Of a stretch of DNA of 64,000 nucleotides, positions 10,236 through 20,863 are shown one piece after another. Made by a program: the position numbers and the translations under genes. The stretch is from Lucinisca nassula (Eukaryota; Mollusca; Bivalvia; Lucinida; Lucinidae): NCBI GenBank assembly GCA_963580285.1, contig OY757012.1, forward strand, positions 172,629,994 to 172,693,993, given 5' to 3'. Every line of letters begins with the position of its first letter. The stretch's first letter is position 1. The notes below the pieces were generated by a model that did no database searches, was not told the DNA's origin, and saw only the letters and a program-made list of their open reading frames with translations.

Positions 10236-10468
10236 AACATGGGGGGGGTTGGGTTTTACGGCCCTTTCAAGATTATTTCACTCATATCGAGCCGATCGTT
10301 AATCATAGGTGGGCGAAAACCGGAGTACCCGGAGAAAAACCACCTGACCTTCCGTTGCAGAACTTGGCTTCTCACACGTGACCCGAGCGAGGCTCGAACC
10401 CACGGCAGTGAGAGACCTAATGACTAAGAGTCAGCGCTCTTATCCATTAGGCCACGGAGGCCCGTTAG
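10236..10468 (-). mobile_element. tRNA-derived SINE (S3)
   Basis: On the minus strand starts GGGCCTCCGTGGCCTAATGG with A box TGGCCTAATGGATAAG and B box GGTTCGAGCCTC. The body contains, on the plus strand, CCGGAGTACCCGGAGAAAAA. Located inside the foldback transposon. Confidence 0.8.
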
Positions 10469-10616
10469 GATGAAACGTGTGTACTAAAGCGAAACATGGA
10501 CTTGCTACTTTCCGCTAGAAGCGGTTTGAATTAACTTTCGACTGGAGCCCTAGATGATGCGGGTTTGGCCCACCGGTTCGCGGCATCTTTCTTTTGAAAG
10601 ACATTCCTCCTTCCGC

Positions 10617-10857
10617 TGGTTTGTTTGATCTGAGATTTAATGTCCCCGTCAACACTGCATATTTCATTTTGCTTCCAATTTTATGGCTCTTTAACGTATC
10701 ATAGGAAAGAAATGACATCGTAAGACCTGTCACCTAATGAAACTTGTAGTGTTTATTAGCATGGACAGTCCTATTCGCACCGCTTAGCCCGGGCAGGCTT
10801 AATTCTCTCCGCATCATGCAGCCCAACTATTTATTCAAACCGCGATGGGCGGGGGCC
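10617..10857 (-). repeat. Family C SINE-like repeat inside the foldback
   Basis: Tail (TTTGTTTGATCTGAG) on the left, then TTTAATGTCCCCGTC, AAATGACATCG, GCATCATGCAGCCC and CGATGGGCGGGGGCC. Confidence 0.75.
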
Positions 10858-11039
10858 GTCCTTCCGTTGGTTCAAGTAGGACAATAGTAGGTAGCAGATA
10901 GTATGAGGAGTGCTTAGATTGGAAGGTCTAAGCTTGTTAAGGAAATATGTTATAAGTATTATAAATGTCACTAAAATGACCTAAAATGTGATGACTGGGA
11001 CTTATCTTGTATCTTGTATCCCAAAGATCAGCGTTTTTC

Positions 11040-11570
11040 TTTCTTAATGAAGTTTACTGCCCAGTCAACACTTTTTAAGTCATATCAAGCCGGTCATTAT
11101 AAGCCATATCAAGCCGGTCAATTTACCTATCCACAATTACCCAAAGACAGACTTACACGGAAGCGGTGAACACATACATGTCAGCGGATTCATGATCAAG
11201 CTCCGAGCAAGAATGTTGGTGACCCCGGCAGGCATGGAACCCACGACCTCCTGATTAATACTATTTAGGTCATATCGAGCCGGTCACTTTGTCTATCCAC
11301 AATCACAAGAACATCTTATACGGAAACGGTTAACACATACATACGCATGCTTTCTATAAAAATTGATAACCGCCCTGCTTGAATCAGTGGGTCCATGATC
11401 AATCGTTACGCAAGAATGTTGCCGACGCCGCCAGGTTTCGAACCCACATCCTCCTGATCAACACTATTTAGGTCAATTCTAGCCGATCAGTTAACCTCCC
11501 CGCACTTTTCCCTGACATGTTTATAAATAAGCGGTTAACAGGTACAGAGCACTTTTCCATGCCATAAGTC
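11040..11570 (-). repeat. Cluster of partial tRNA-derived SINEs (S2-like)
   Basis: Three diverged pieces, each with CATATC(A/G)AGCCGGTC or similar, a TATCCACAAT stretch, and B-box-like (GTTTCGAACCC, GGCATGGAACCC) ends. None has a complete tRNA-like head, and target duplications were not found. Confidence 0.6.
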
Positions 11571-11629
11571 GACAACTGCCCTTCTAAAATTACAATTATG
11601 TACAAAAGAAATATAAAAAGAAAAACAAT

Positions 11630-11852
11630 TTTCGCATTTCGACTCTGAAATCTGAAAGACGTCTGTCAATAGCATTTTTACCGAGTTTGTGCTGTTGACA
11701 AACGTCTGTCAATAGCATTTTTACCGAGTTTGTGCTATTGACAAACGTTTGTCAATAGCATTTTTACCGACTTTGTGCTATTAACAAACGTTTGTCAATA
11801 GCATTTTTACCGACTTTGTGCTATTGACAAATGTTTGTCAATAGACTCTTCC
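11630..11852 (-). repeat. Right TIR array of the foldback transposon
   Basis: Inverted counterpart of the left array: five palindrome units with ACCGA(C/G)TTTGTGCTA spacers, closing at TAGACTCTTCC. Confidence 0.9.
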
Positions 11853-12477
11853 TAAAATTATTGCCTTTGTTGATAGTTGGTATGAAGCTTCACCTTTTTA
11901 GAACTCCCTCAAGATTATGCACATTATAACCCTAGAGTCAATAATGGCCCTCCACGGGGCCCACTTGTTACTCTATGGATCAGGTGAGCGATCCAGGGCC
12001 ATCATGGCCCTCTTGTTTTTGTTTGAAGCTAAGCCGAGGCAAACCGTGACATTGATGTCCCGTCCATTTTATCAGAACTCTTAAACTGTAGCCACGGTAG
12101 CGCAGAAGGTTACAATTTTTTTTTCTCTTTTTCCGTCCGTTCGAATGTCCGGCCGTGGTCAATAAGTGAAAAAGGCCATACCTCCAGACATTATAAAATG
12201 GTTTGAAATAATTATCCACATTATACACAAATAGGTATCCTTGAACAAGAACCATTGCAAAGAACTAAACAATAAGGCATTCAATTTTCATTAAATTAAT
12301 GTTTGTTAAACATCTTGGACCATGGATTACAATCGTTATTTTAGTTGAACCTCGCCAAGCGAATTTGTGTCTTCGAGCATTCCGTCATGACAAATTTTAA
12401 CTGCGCTTGCCCAGCCATTCAGAGGGGCCATGGATATGGCTTTCTGTCTGAAGGTTCCTCTTGATTCACTGCTTGTA

Positions 12478-12547
12478 TGAGCGAGCAGTGAAGGTTCTGG
12501 CGAGACTGCGCGGATGCGCAGGCTCGCCTGAACCTTCGCTGCTCGCA
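12478..12547. repeat. Imperfect hairpin, ~30 bp arms
   Basis: Left arm GCGAGCAGTGAAGGTTCTGG pairs with right arm CTGAACCTTCGCTGCTCGC; the apex is GC-rich (GCGCGGATGCGC). Confidence 0.8.
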
Positions 12548-12870
12548 TAGGCGATAAGTACCAAAATCGCTTGACGGGGCCCAGTTAATGTCGACTTAAC
12601 GATTTAAGGAGGAATTCTTATCTCAGTAATTAAAAGTATTTCCTTAAAAAGTTGATTCGAAAGTCGCTGTTTTTTTTTTTTACTTAGCTAAGTATTTAAC
12701 TTCGGATAAGTTCGTAAGTTTGACGGAACTTTACACATTGATGTTAGCGGCCCGGAACTTTCCCGCGATCTTTTAAAATTCCCTTTGTCTGTGCTGTTGA
12801 ATGGAGAAAATATGGTCTTTGGTTTCAATTTCACTACATAAACCATGTATAAAACGGCTTTATATACTGC

Positions 12871-12975
12871 AAATATGTTCTATAAAAGGGCTGTCCTTTG
12901 AAAGAAAGGAATACACCACAGAACTGGAAAATATGAAGTGTTCAAGTTTTCTGGGCCAGATCCTGTCTCATTGAA
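12871..12975. repeat. Family D repeat, fragment
   Basis: Landmarks TATGTTCTATAAAAGGG and GGAATACACCACAGAACTGG, TTTTCTGGGCCAGA. Fuller copies are at 33648, 41168 and 62612. Confidence 0.7.
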
Positions 12976-13039
12976 GAATCACACTCGATCCCTTTCTGCA
13001 TATAACTGACCTGTCGGTGAGACGTTCTGTTTTTTTTTC

Positions 13040-13336
13040 TCCTTGTTAGAATTGAGGGTTAACGTCTCCGTCAATACTATGTAGGTCATTTTGGAGACTT
13101 TGCTTCCAATTTTGTGGGACTTTTACCCGACATTGAGATAAAATGACATTTCAAGCCCTGCCAACCAATGAAACTAAAAGGCTTACATGCATTGGACGGT
13201 CTGACTCACATCACTTTGCCTTGGAAGGCATAGATCTTCTCAGCGGTTTACAAGTACTTTTGGGTCAGTCTCAGCTCAGCGTGGCAGCGCCATTCAGCCC
13301 AACTTATATCTCCAAGCCCCGATGGGCTGAGCGATA
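13040..13336 (-). repeat. Family C SINE-like repeat
   Basis: Tail side at left (GAGGGTTAACGTCTCCGTC), head at right (CCAAGCCCCGATGGGCTGAG). Followed by CTCACTCACTCACC. Confidence 0.75.
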
Positions 13337-13489
13337 ATGTAAAACGCTCACTCACTCACCAACACGCTCACTCCCACACACTCAAGAGTATACAAAGAGG
13401 TGGTCACGATAATCCGGTAAGCCCCCGACTAACGTATAATTGACCATTTCAAGACAGTAAATCTTTAACTGCGCAATTCCTTGCCATTA

Positions 13490-13957
13490 CCAGCGTGCGT
13501 ACGCATGCTTCTGTATGTGCCGGAATCAGCCATGTTTTTTCATGCATTAACATTTGCTGCGTCCATAGGACTTTTTTTAACTCGAGGACGCTAGGCCGAG
13601 CGTTCAAATATCATCCGTGGGACACAGTGAATGGTATTGCAATGGAATAACCATGGATGATCGTTGTTTTTGCATAACTTGCGATTCCAACGAGAACGCC
13701 CCAAAGTTCCATAATACAACCTCCATATGGTCACTTTAAACCAACGTGGCGGCTAGTTCAAATATTGTTTACAAAGATGCCAGTTTTGCAATGCCACCCC
13801 TGACGTCATCATAAAAGGTTTAAAATGCTTCGTTCAGAGCGATAACTTTATGTCGCTCAACATTACGTAAACAAAACGAAGCCCATCTTGTGATATCAAA
13901 GTTCGGCATCTATGTTCAAACAGCACGTGAATTTCATTCTTTGAACATGGGTTTTTC
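13490..13957 (+). repeat. Duplicated element, copy 1
   Basis: Landmarks in order: CATGCATTAACATTTGC, GCCGAGCGTTCAAATATC, TATTGCAATGGAATAACCAT, TGACGTCATCATAAAA, GAACATGGGTTTTTCG. The same order recurs at 14345-14790 with ~25% differences by eye. A family C copy lies between. Confidence 0.75.
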
Positions 13958-13961
13958 GTCC

Positions 13962-14258
13962 CGCTAATCGGGGCTTGAAGAAATAAATGGGCTGCAAGAT
14001 GCTTCCACGCAGAGCTGAAACCGACTCGCACACGAGTACTGGTAAACCCCTTAGAGGATCTAAGCCTGCCCAGGCAAAGCGGTGCGAGTCAGACCGTCCA
14101 TGCTTATAAGCCCAATTGGTTTCATTGGGCGGCAGGGCTTGAGAAGTCATTTCATCTCAATATCGGTAAAAGTCCCACAAAACTGGAGGCAGCGTCTCCA
14201 AAATTACCTTTACAGTGTTGACGGACACGTTAAACCTTAAATCAGACAAACAAACAAA
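13962..14258 (+). repeat. Family C SINE-like repeat with near-perfect target duplication
   Basis: Full-length from CCCGCTAATCGGGGCTTGAA to the CAGACAAACAAACAAA tail. Flanks TGAACATGGGTTTT (left) and TGAACATGTGTTTT (right) look like a 14 bp target duplication with one mismatch. Confidence 0.8.
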
Positions 14259-14344
14259 TGAACATGTGTTTTGTTGTTTGAACACGGCTTCTCGCCCATT
14301 CAAGAACAGCTTCAAACAGCTTTGTTCATACGAATTTATGCCAG

Positions 14345-14790
14345 AATATTGGCATCACCCATGGGTATGCATGCATTAACATTTGCCGGTCCCGAGGAAT
14401 CTGTTTGAATACGAGGCCCAAGGCCGAGTATTCAAATGATTTTCAAGGGACACGGCAAATGTTATTGCAATGAAATAGCCATGGGTGTCGTTATTCGTGC
14501 ATAACTTACGATTCGAAGGACAAATCGTGAGAACCCCCCTTTCCGTCCAAACTCCATACAAGCTCTTCAAATGCGACCATGAAACCAATATGGTGGCTAG
14601 TTCAGAACGTTGTTAACAATGACGACAGTTCCGCAATGACATTCTGACGTCATCATAAAATAAAACGTTCAGGGCGACAACGTTACGTCAAACAAAGCAA
14701 GGCCCATATTTTGATACCAAAAGCTCAAAACCCTTCTTCAAACAGTACTTAATTTTCATGAATTGAACATGGATTTTTTTGTTTTAACAC
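14345..14790 (+). repeat. Duplicated element, copy 2
   Basis: Counterpart of 13490-13957: CATGCATTAACATTTGCC, GCCGAGTATTCAAATG, TTGCAATGAAATAGCCATGG, TGACGTCATCATAAAA, TTGAACATGGATTTTTTTG. Confidence 0.75.
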
Positions 14791-15554
14791 GCCCTCTGGC
14801 CCAGTAGCTATGTTCATAGGATTTTATGCTGAAATGAGCGTTCAATAAATGCAGCAAACTTCATCTGGAAACCCTGAAAATAAATGCGCCCAGTTTTATC
14901 ATCAAAGAGGATAAATAAACAGGAACCTTAAATTGTCATTTGCAACAAGATTGACAGATCGAGACATCGTTTCTACATTAGTGCGAGACAGCAACATGAG
15001 CCGTAAAACAATCAGGTGCCCTTACAAAGGGATACGCTTGTCCAATGGGTGAGAAATCTGGTTATTTGAAGTCTTCAAATGAAGTAGAATAAGTTACGGC
15101 GCAACCAAAATTATATTTCACAGGAAAACAATTCACGTTTTTCACTAGGAAAAAAATTAGATATTCAAATGTCGATTATATTACACTTCCTTATGTATGT
15201 TTTTCATAAATTTGTATATCGAGGATGTTACACGAGTGGTCATTCCATATTACTGTCACGAAACGAGCCTTTGAATTGGAACATGTGCCACAGGGTCAGT
15301 TTCCCGAAAACAGAAGAAAGCGTTATGCTGCCCCCACCCCCCACCCCTACCCCCCAACTCACGCACACAAACACACACACGCCTGTCCCGAAAAAAATAA
15401 TCCAAACGTTTAAGATCCCCTCTCACTTGCACAATATTAAGAACCATTCATATGCCAGTACTTTTCTCTCAAACAATAAATTAATTTCTTACCAGCAATG
15501 TCATGAAAGGAAGCCTTTACACCTCTGGGGAAGTAAATAGATTTTATTGTGGCA
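14791..15554. other. Intron sequence, nothing recognised
   Basis: A short CACACA/CCCCCAC stretch near 15340-15390 gives low-complexity frames. No gene or known repeat seen. Confidence 0.5.
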
Positions 15555-15901
15555 CATTGTGAAAACACGCCAATCCAAACCACAGGCGCTTGGCCCGTTG
15601 ATTTGTCAAAAAAAATGTCAAAATACGAGTAAAAAAAATCCAAACAATTGAAACTTTTACCACGAAAAACATGAACATTTTCAAATATATATATTTTTTT
15701 TTTCATATTTCTGCTCAAAACATAGGGCCTGGACTTTGGGTACTCGTTGAACAGGCTCGGCAGGTGGTTCTAACGAGTACCCAGAATCTACGTATTTGAG
15801 CAGAAATACGAAAAATAATGTATACCCCTGTAAACCCCCGCTTCACTATATAAAGGTGGGATTAAAGGAGGTCAAAATTATAAAGGGGCGTTTTCTAGAT
15901 G
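15555..15901. mobile_element. A-type MITE with an altered left shoulder
   Basis: Ends CATTGTGAAAACACGCCAAT and GGGGCGTTTTCTAGATG. Core arms are ATTTCTGCTCAAAACATAGG and AATCTACGTATTTGAGCAG; the apex is decayed. Confidence 0.8.
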
Positions 15902-16049
15902 ACATCGAAGTACCTGGGAAACGCGAAACACTGCTCTATATTTGTTGCACGCTTGGAGACACCCAGGTAAACTCAATCCATGGAAAAATACTCCCAATAG
16001 CATAAAACCTCTGCGCCAGGATAACTTACAGAAGCGGCGATTATACTAT

Positions 16050-16120
16050 GCTCCGGTTCGTGGCCGAATCCATGCACATGACGGTATAAGTTGAAATGCA
16101 CATGACGGTATAAGTTGAAA
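16050..16120. repeat. Two-copy 24 bp tandem repeat
   Basis: ATGCACATGACGGTATAAG repeated twice in a row, without drift. Confidence 0.85.
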
Positions 16121-16437
16121 AGTGATACCGGTCCAGAATTTAAGATTTGGCAGATTTTCTGCGGGTTTGCATCACTCTGTCGCCTGAAAACTTTCCCTAT
16201 GCGTCGTATTCGATGCTTTCTTCTTTAACTTGTCGTCATTTACATTGTATGCATTCATGTGTCAAGGTCAAATCTTAAAAGTTGAGCTTTCTTCCTAGGG
16301 TACCTTAAATAGTTAAGTATTTTCTTAGGATAAGTACGACTTAAGCGAAGAATTTCGTTGAAGTTCATTTTACGCGACAGTTAAGTAAATATTTAATTTA
16401 ACCCTTATCTTGCTGTTCACGACAACCCCTATCTTTG

Positions 16438-16494
16438 GAAACAGTGTAGATCCAGATCAAATGTCTTCGATCTGATCAGGATCTACACTGTTTG
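16438..16494. repeat. H1-family hairpin (GTGTAGATCC type)
   Basis: AAACAGTGTAGATCCAGATC pairs with GATCAGGATCTACACTGTTT; short TCTTCGATCT-type apex. Related hairpins are at 17676, 23557, 25446, 30275 and 61787. Confidence 0.85.
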
Positions 16495-16673
16495 ACATTA
16501 AGTTTTTGGCTTTGTAGGTATAATTTTTACAACAAGTAATCTGATTGGTTCAAAGTCAGAAATGGGTGTGGCTAAAGGGAATATTCAGCAAGAGAAGGGT
16601 TAAGTGTGTACTTATTCAATGGGCGTTAAATAAATTACCTTTATTACGTATATCTGCAATATTGTCCATCCAT

Positions 16674-16942
16674 CATTACGCAATTACGCCTATACAAATA
16701 CGGTGCCACCTTTATCGCCGAAAAATGAAATTTTTATGATGAAAAATGTGATATTTTTCTTATTTCTGCCCAAAATATAGATTGTAGGCACTCGTTAGAA
16801 CCGCCTCATTCTAACGAGTACCCACAATCTATATTTTAGAGCAGAACTAAGAAAAATAAGGTATACCCCCGGAAACCCCAGTTTTACTATATGAAAGGGG
16901 GGTTCAAGGAGGTCAAAATATTATAGGCGTGTTTTTGTGATG
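16674..16942. mobile_element. A-type palindromic MITE
   Basis: Ends CATTACGCAATTACGCCTAT and ATAGGCGTGTTTTTGTGATG; the palindrome apex is shortened (CCGCCTCATTCTAACGAG). Confidence 0.9.
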
Positions 16943-17105
16943 TCATGTGACAAAGGCTTAAATTGAAACAAGAAAATAGTTGTGAGCATTTTTCCTAGTA
17001 ACAGCGGAAAGGCTCCGTTGACGTTAAAACGTCCCCATCTCCAACTCGGCGTGCGCTCCGAGTTGTCCCTCGAAGTTGCATGACACAAACAATACCCCGA
17101 ACGAA

Positions 17106-17500
17106 AGGCTGCATGGTGCTTCGACACAGAACTGACTCACCCCACATAAGTACTGGTAAACTAACCGACTAGAACGTCTAAGTGGTGCGAGTCGGACCTT
17201 CCCTGTGTACAAAAATAGAAGTGAAGGCAATGATATTAATCCACAGCTCCCATCAGAGACACCAAAGAGAAAGAAACACGAGCACCAAACAACAGACCCA
17301 AATGAAAACACCAATAGCGGAAAGCCAAAAGGACAGTTACTTTCCCTTACAATGGCCAATAGGTACCCTATTGGTTTCATTCGGCGGAAAGATTTGAGAT
17401 GTCATTTCATCTCCGTGTTGGGTAAAAGTCCCACAAAGCAGCGTCTCCTAAATGGCATAAATACAGCTGGCGGGGACCTTAAACCTCAAATCAAACAAAC
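17106..17500 (+). repeat. Family C SINE-like repeat split by a PLE fragment
   Basis: Head part GGCTGCATGGTGCTTCGAC to GTCGGACCTTCC, interrupted by PLE 3' terminus at about 17205-17352, resuming at CCCTATTGGTTTCATTCGGC and ending with the AAATCAAACAAACAAA tail. Confidence 0.75.
17205..17352 (-). repeat. PLE 3' terminus inserted in family C
   Basis: AAAAATAGAAGTGAAGGCAA through CACCAAAGAGAAAGAAACAC to GGACAGTTACTTTCCC, 5'-truncated. Confidence 0.8.
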
Positions 17501-17675
17501 AAATCCCGATACGGTCCTGCCCACCGTCGCGATTTCCGGCACATGTGTGATCACTTAAGCACAACTTGATTATATCGTACCATATTGTGGTTAGGGTAGA
17601 CGAACTGAACGCGTCTGACACACACAGATTTCGTGGTAACCCATATATGCCTGACTGCCATTTTTGGGACATTCG

Positions 17676-17740
17676 CAAACAGTGTAGATCCAGATCAGAT
17701 GCCGCAAAAAGCGGCGTCGGGCCTGGGTCTACACGGTTTG
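17676..17740. repeat. H1-family hairpin
   Basis: CAAACAGTGTAGATCCAGAT pairs with CCTGGGTCTACACGGTTTG; apex GCCGCAAAAAGCGGC is itself a perfect stem-loop. Confidence 0.8.
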
Positions 17741-17989
17741 TGCTAAAAGTGCATTCATGTTTGCAAAACTTACCGCTAAAAAGACAAACCTGGTACCTCT
17801 ATAATTGGTAATGGACCACTCCAATCTTATTAGGTGGGAGATTCCATTGTCATATATGGTTTAATCAATAAAAAAAACCTTCTGAGATAGAGAGGAAAGT
17901 ATGACACTAATTATATGTACTCACCGAACACGATAAATCAGTGTTATCTTTTGCCTCCAAAGTTCAAAAGTTCGTTTGGATGCGGCATA

Positions 17990-18110
17990 CAAAATAGACG
18001 TGAAGGCAATGATCAGCAAGAGATGCAATTAACCCACAGCTCCCATCAGAGACACCAAAGGGAAAGAAACACAAACATGAAACAACAGACCCCAATGTAA
18101 ACATCAACAA
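17990..18110 (-). repeat. PLE 3' terminus fragment
   Basis: AAAATAGACGTGAAGGCAAT to AACAACAGACCCCAATG. Confidence 0.8.
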
Positions 18111-18239
18111 AAATCATCTACTTTCGTTTTCTTTTTTATTCATTCTCTTTTAGCGGTCAGATTTCTCATACATTTGCTTGAAGTTTTCAGCTGCTATTAA
18201 AAAGGGAGCAAAGAGGTATACTGAGCATCAGTCAAACAA

Positions 18240-18755
18240 AGTAGAAGTAAAACAAAGATCAGGAATTGATACAATTAACTTACTCCACCCATAAAAGACA
18301 CCAAAGGGAAAGAGATACAAACATTAAGCGACCAGACCATAATGGAAACCTAAACAAAGGAAGGCCATAAGGACAGTTACTTTCCCACAAAATGGCCATA
18401 TGGCCATCCAAAATTAAAAGACACAAGTGATACACACAGTAAGTAACAAACAACAACATAAATAAATCGCCACAGAAGAGCCGCCTTGGAACGGTCAGTG
18501 GAAGATTTCCACTGGGGGGCTTAAATCGATTTTACGTGGCCACAATCCTCGCCCTTACTTCTGTCGCGATTTAGACAAATAATTTGTTCATTCCGCATGA
18601 AGGCCTCCTAACTCATCAGTGCAACATCTCCGTGAACACAAAAATCAAATAACCACAGAGGTGAGACAACGGTGAGGACTCGACAGCAAGAAACCACTGA
18701 AATGCTGGAGCAAAAGAAAACCAACAGTTAGACTCCGATGAGCCCTTATTTGGCG
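18240..18755 (-). repeat. PLE 3' UTR, long fragment
   Basis: From CAAAGATCAGGAATTGATAC through CCGCCTTGGAACGGTCAGTG, TCGATTTTACGTGGCC and GGAGCAAAAGAAAACCAACA. Shares the variant CCAGACCATAATGG and AAGGAAGGCCATAAGG with the copy at 34.5 kb. Confidence 0.8.
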
Positions 18756-18789
18756 ATAGAAGATTAAACCGTACGGTTCTTGCACATTA

Positions 18790-19264
18790 CCGACCGTTGA
18801 TTATTTGTCTTATTCTGCTTTCATTAGAGACCGTGGTCACCGGTTGGAACCGCTACAAATCGGGCACCCTCGATCTATGTTTGTTGCAGGAATTGGAGAG
18901 TTATCGCCACGTTTCATCCGAAAGAAAAATATATCAGATTTAAAGCCATGATAGAATGTATTTTCGTGTATACCAGATAATAATCCGACATTTGTTAAGA
19001 GAAAAGAATCTTTCCTTTTTATTTTACCATGTTTATCACAGCCAGCTGTGCTCTATTTTGACATCGTGCTATAAGAGAGCGAAGACAAAACTACAAGTTT
19101 GCATTTAATGCATTTGACCACTTCAAATTCAGCGCAGTTTGAATTTGTTGTCTTTACTATCGGTTAATCTCGACCTCTGCTGTTTACCTATTTTTCTTTT
19201 CCATTTTACGTGGCACTGTCTCACCATGTTTATCCCACCCTCCGTGCCCTACCGTGCTTAGCAA
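18790..19264. other. Unassigned intron sequence
   Basis: Nothing recognised. A TTTACC(A/T)TG-TTTATC motif occurs twice, and the block partly resembles 20340-20550. Confidence 0.4.
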
Positions 19265-19480
19265 CATTACGATAAAACACCCGTGTGAACTATTGCATTT
19301 TTCCCTTCTCCGAAATGGATACTTTTCCAATGAAAATCCATGATATCTGTCTTATTTGTACTGTAAACTTAGGTTGTGGGTACTCGTTAGAACCGCATCG
19401 AATGTGGCGGTTCGAATGAATACCCACGACCTATGTCTTGGAGTAACAATAAGAAAAGCAATGTAAACCACGTAAAACAG
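19265..19480. mobile_element. B-type MITE, right end replaced by PLE tail
   Basis: Left end CATTACGATAAAACACCCGT; core GGGTACTCGTTAGAACCGCA / CGGTTCGAATGAATACCCAC. Runs straight into PLE 3' terminus at GTGACGACAATGATCAGG. Confidence 0.8.
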
Positions 19481-20300
19481 ATGTGACGACAATGATCAGG
19501 AATCGATACAGTCAACCCACAGCTCCCATCAGAGACCCTGATGGAAACAACAATAGCGGAAAGCCAAAAGGACAGTTACTTTCCCTCAAATCGGTCAATT
19601 GGCTATCCAAAACAAAACAAAAATATTCATATATAAGCGATATACGCACTCAAATACAAACATTACAAAAATAAACCGCAAGAAAAAAAAACCGCCTTGG
19701 AACGGTTTTTGTAACGAATTTCCGAGGGGGGGGGGGGGCTTAAATCAACTTTACGCGGCAGCAATCCTCGCCCCTTACTTCCGTATCGATTTAATCAAAT
19801 ACAGCACGAAACAACTGCAATATAAACCAAGTGACGGACTTCGGTTGGCACTCTGTGAACAAGACCAATTGGCTATCCAAAACAAAAAGTTACCAGCAAC
19901 ACACAGATGCAGACGAAGTATAACACTTATCGACAACAGAAGAACCGCATTGGAACGGTCAGTGAAAACTTTTCACTAGGGGCTTAAATCGATTTTACGC
20001 GGCGGTAGCCTCGCCCTTACTTCCGTCGCGATTTAGACAAATAATTTGTTCAGTTCGCATAAATGCCTCCTATCTCATCTGTGCAATATCTCCGAGAACA
20101 CAAAAATCAAACAAGCAGAGATGAAACAACGGTGAGGGCTCGACTGCAAGAAACCACCGAAATGCTGGAGCAAAAGAAAACCAACAGTTGGGCCCGACCA
20201 GAGGCAGAGCATCAGGCACTAACCAATATTAGATAAAATTAAATTCTAATTCTCTGTAAGCCTTGACGCTGGAACCGTGATAGAATCACCGGCGTGCCCA
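19481..20300 (-). repeat. Two overlapping PLE 3' UTR fragments
   Basis: One copy at about 19481-19800 (includes a poly-G run), a second at about 19862-20300 that extends further towards the coding part (GCATCAGGCACTAACCAA, GACGCTGGAACCGTGATAG). Confidence 0.7.
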
Positions 20301-20575
20301 GTTTTCTCTAAATAAAGAGTTTAGGGGGAGCTTTTTTTTCTTTTTTTCCCGACCTCTGCATTTTACCCTACTTTCACGAAGCATCTCATTCTGTTTATCT
20401 CATCGCATTATCCTACGCTGTTGAGCACTATTCGCATATCTTGCTGTTAAAAAGCGACAACAAAGTTTTCATTTAGTGCTTTAAGCCGCTAAAGATTTAA
20501 AAAATTTAGAATGTGCTGTCTTGATTATCGATTTATCCCGATTTTATGTTTAACGGTATTTTACGAAGTTCTCTT

Positions 20576-20853
20576 CATCACGTGAACAAGTCCGTGAAAT
20601 GAAGATCCCCTATACCCCATTTTATATATAGAAAACTGGGGCTTACGGGGGTTTAAATTATTTTTCTTATTTCTGCTCCAAGACATAGGTTGTGGGTACT
20701 CGTTAGAACCGCCTCAATGAGGCGGTTCTAACGAGCATCCAAAACCTATGTTTGGAGTATTTATAAGCAAAATATCACGAATTTTCATCAGAAAAGTAGC
20801 CATTTTGGGGATGTGAGAAATGCACTATGTCGCACGGGTGTGTAATTGTAATG
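20576..20853. mobile_element. B-type palindromic MITE
   Basis: Representative intact copy: left end CATCACGTGAACAAGTCCGT, right end CACGGGTGTGTAATTGTAATG. Core GAACCGCCTCAATGAGGCGG. The ends match only loosely as inverted repeats (CATYACG..AACA...CCGTG), unlike A-type. Confidence 0.9.
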
Positions 20854-20863
20854 TTCATCGCGT

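Larger units (their letters stand above)
9673..11852. mobile_element. 2.2 kb foldback transposon, MULE-like, with palindrome-array ends
   Basis: Flanked by a perfect 9 bp duplication TAAAATTAT (9664-9672 and 11853-11861). Both ends are ~220 bp inverted repeats made of about five tandem units (~50 bp), each built on the palindrome TTGACAAACGTTTGTCAA and separated by GCACAAAGTCGGTAAAAATG. Inner TIR ends are TTTCAGATTTCAGAGTCGAA / TTCGACTCTGAAATCTGAAA. The interior holds SINEs and a family C copy and no transposase. Long TIRs with 9 bp duplications are typical of Mutator-like elements; that assignment is inference. Confidence 0.85.
8216..12012 (+). mobile_element. Second AGCTCACC-type element, split by a foldback transposon
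   Basis: Same family and orientation as its left neighbour but lacking the head (begins GGATCACTTTTTGTCTGTC). Eight ~165 bp units run to 9663. A 2.2 kb insertion occupies 9673-11852, and the element resumes at 11862 and closes at GGATCAGGTGAGCG near 11988. Confidence 0.8.
12013..13020. other. Intron sequence with a hairpin at 12478-12547
   Basis: No gene. Contains a long imperfect hairpin (listed), a TTAAGTA-rich patch near 12600-12720 similar to one near 16310-16400, and a family D fragment at 12871-12975. Confidence 0.5.

Noticed and set aside
15169..15540. 123-codon frame in the intron
   Set aside because: Proline/threonine-rich part comes from a CCCCCAC and CACACA stretch; no other support.
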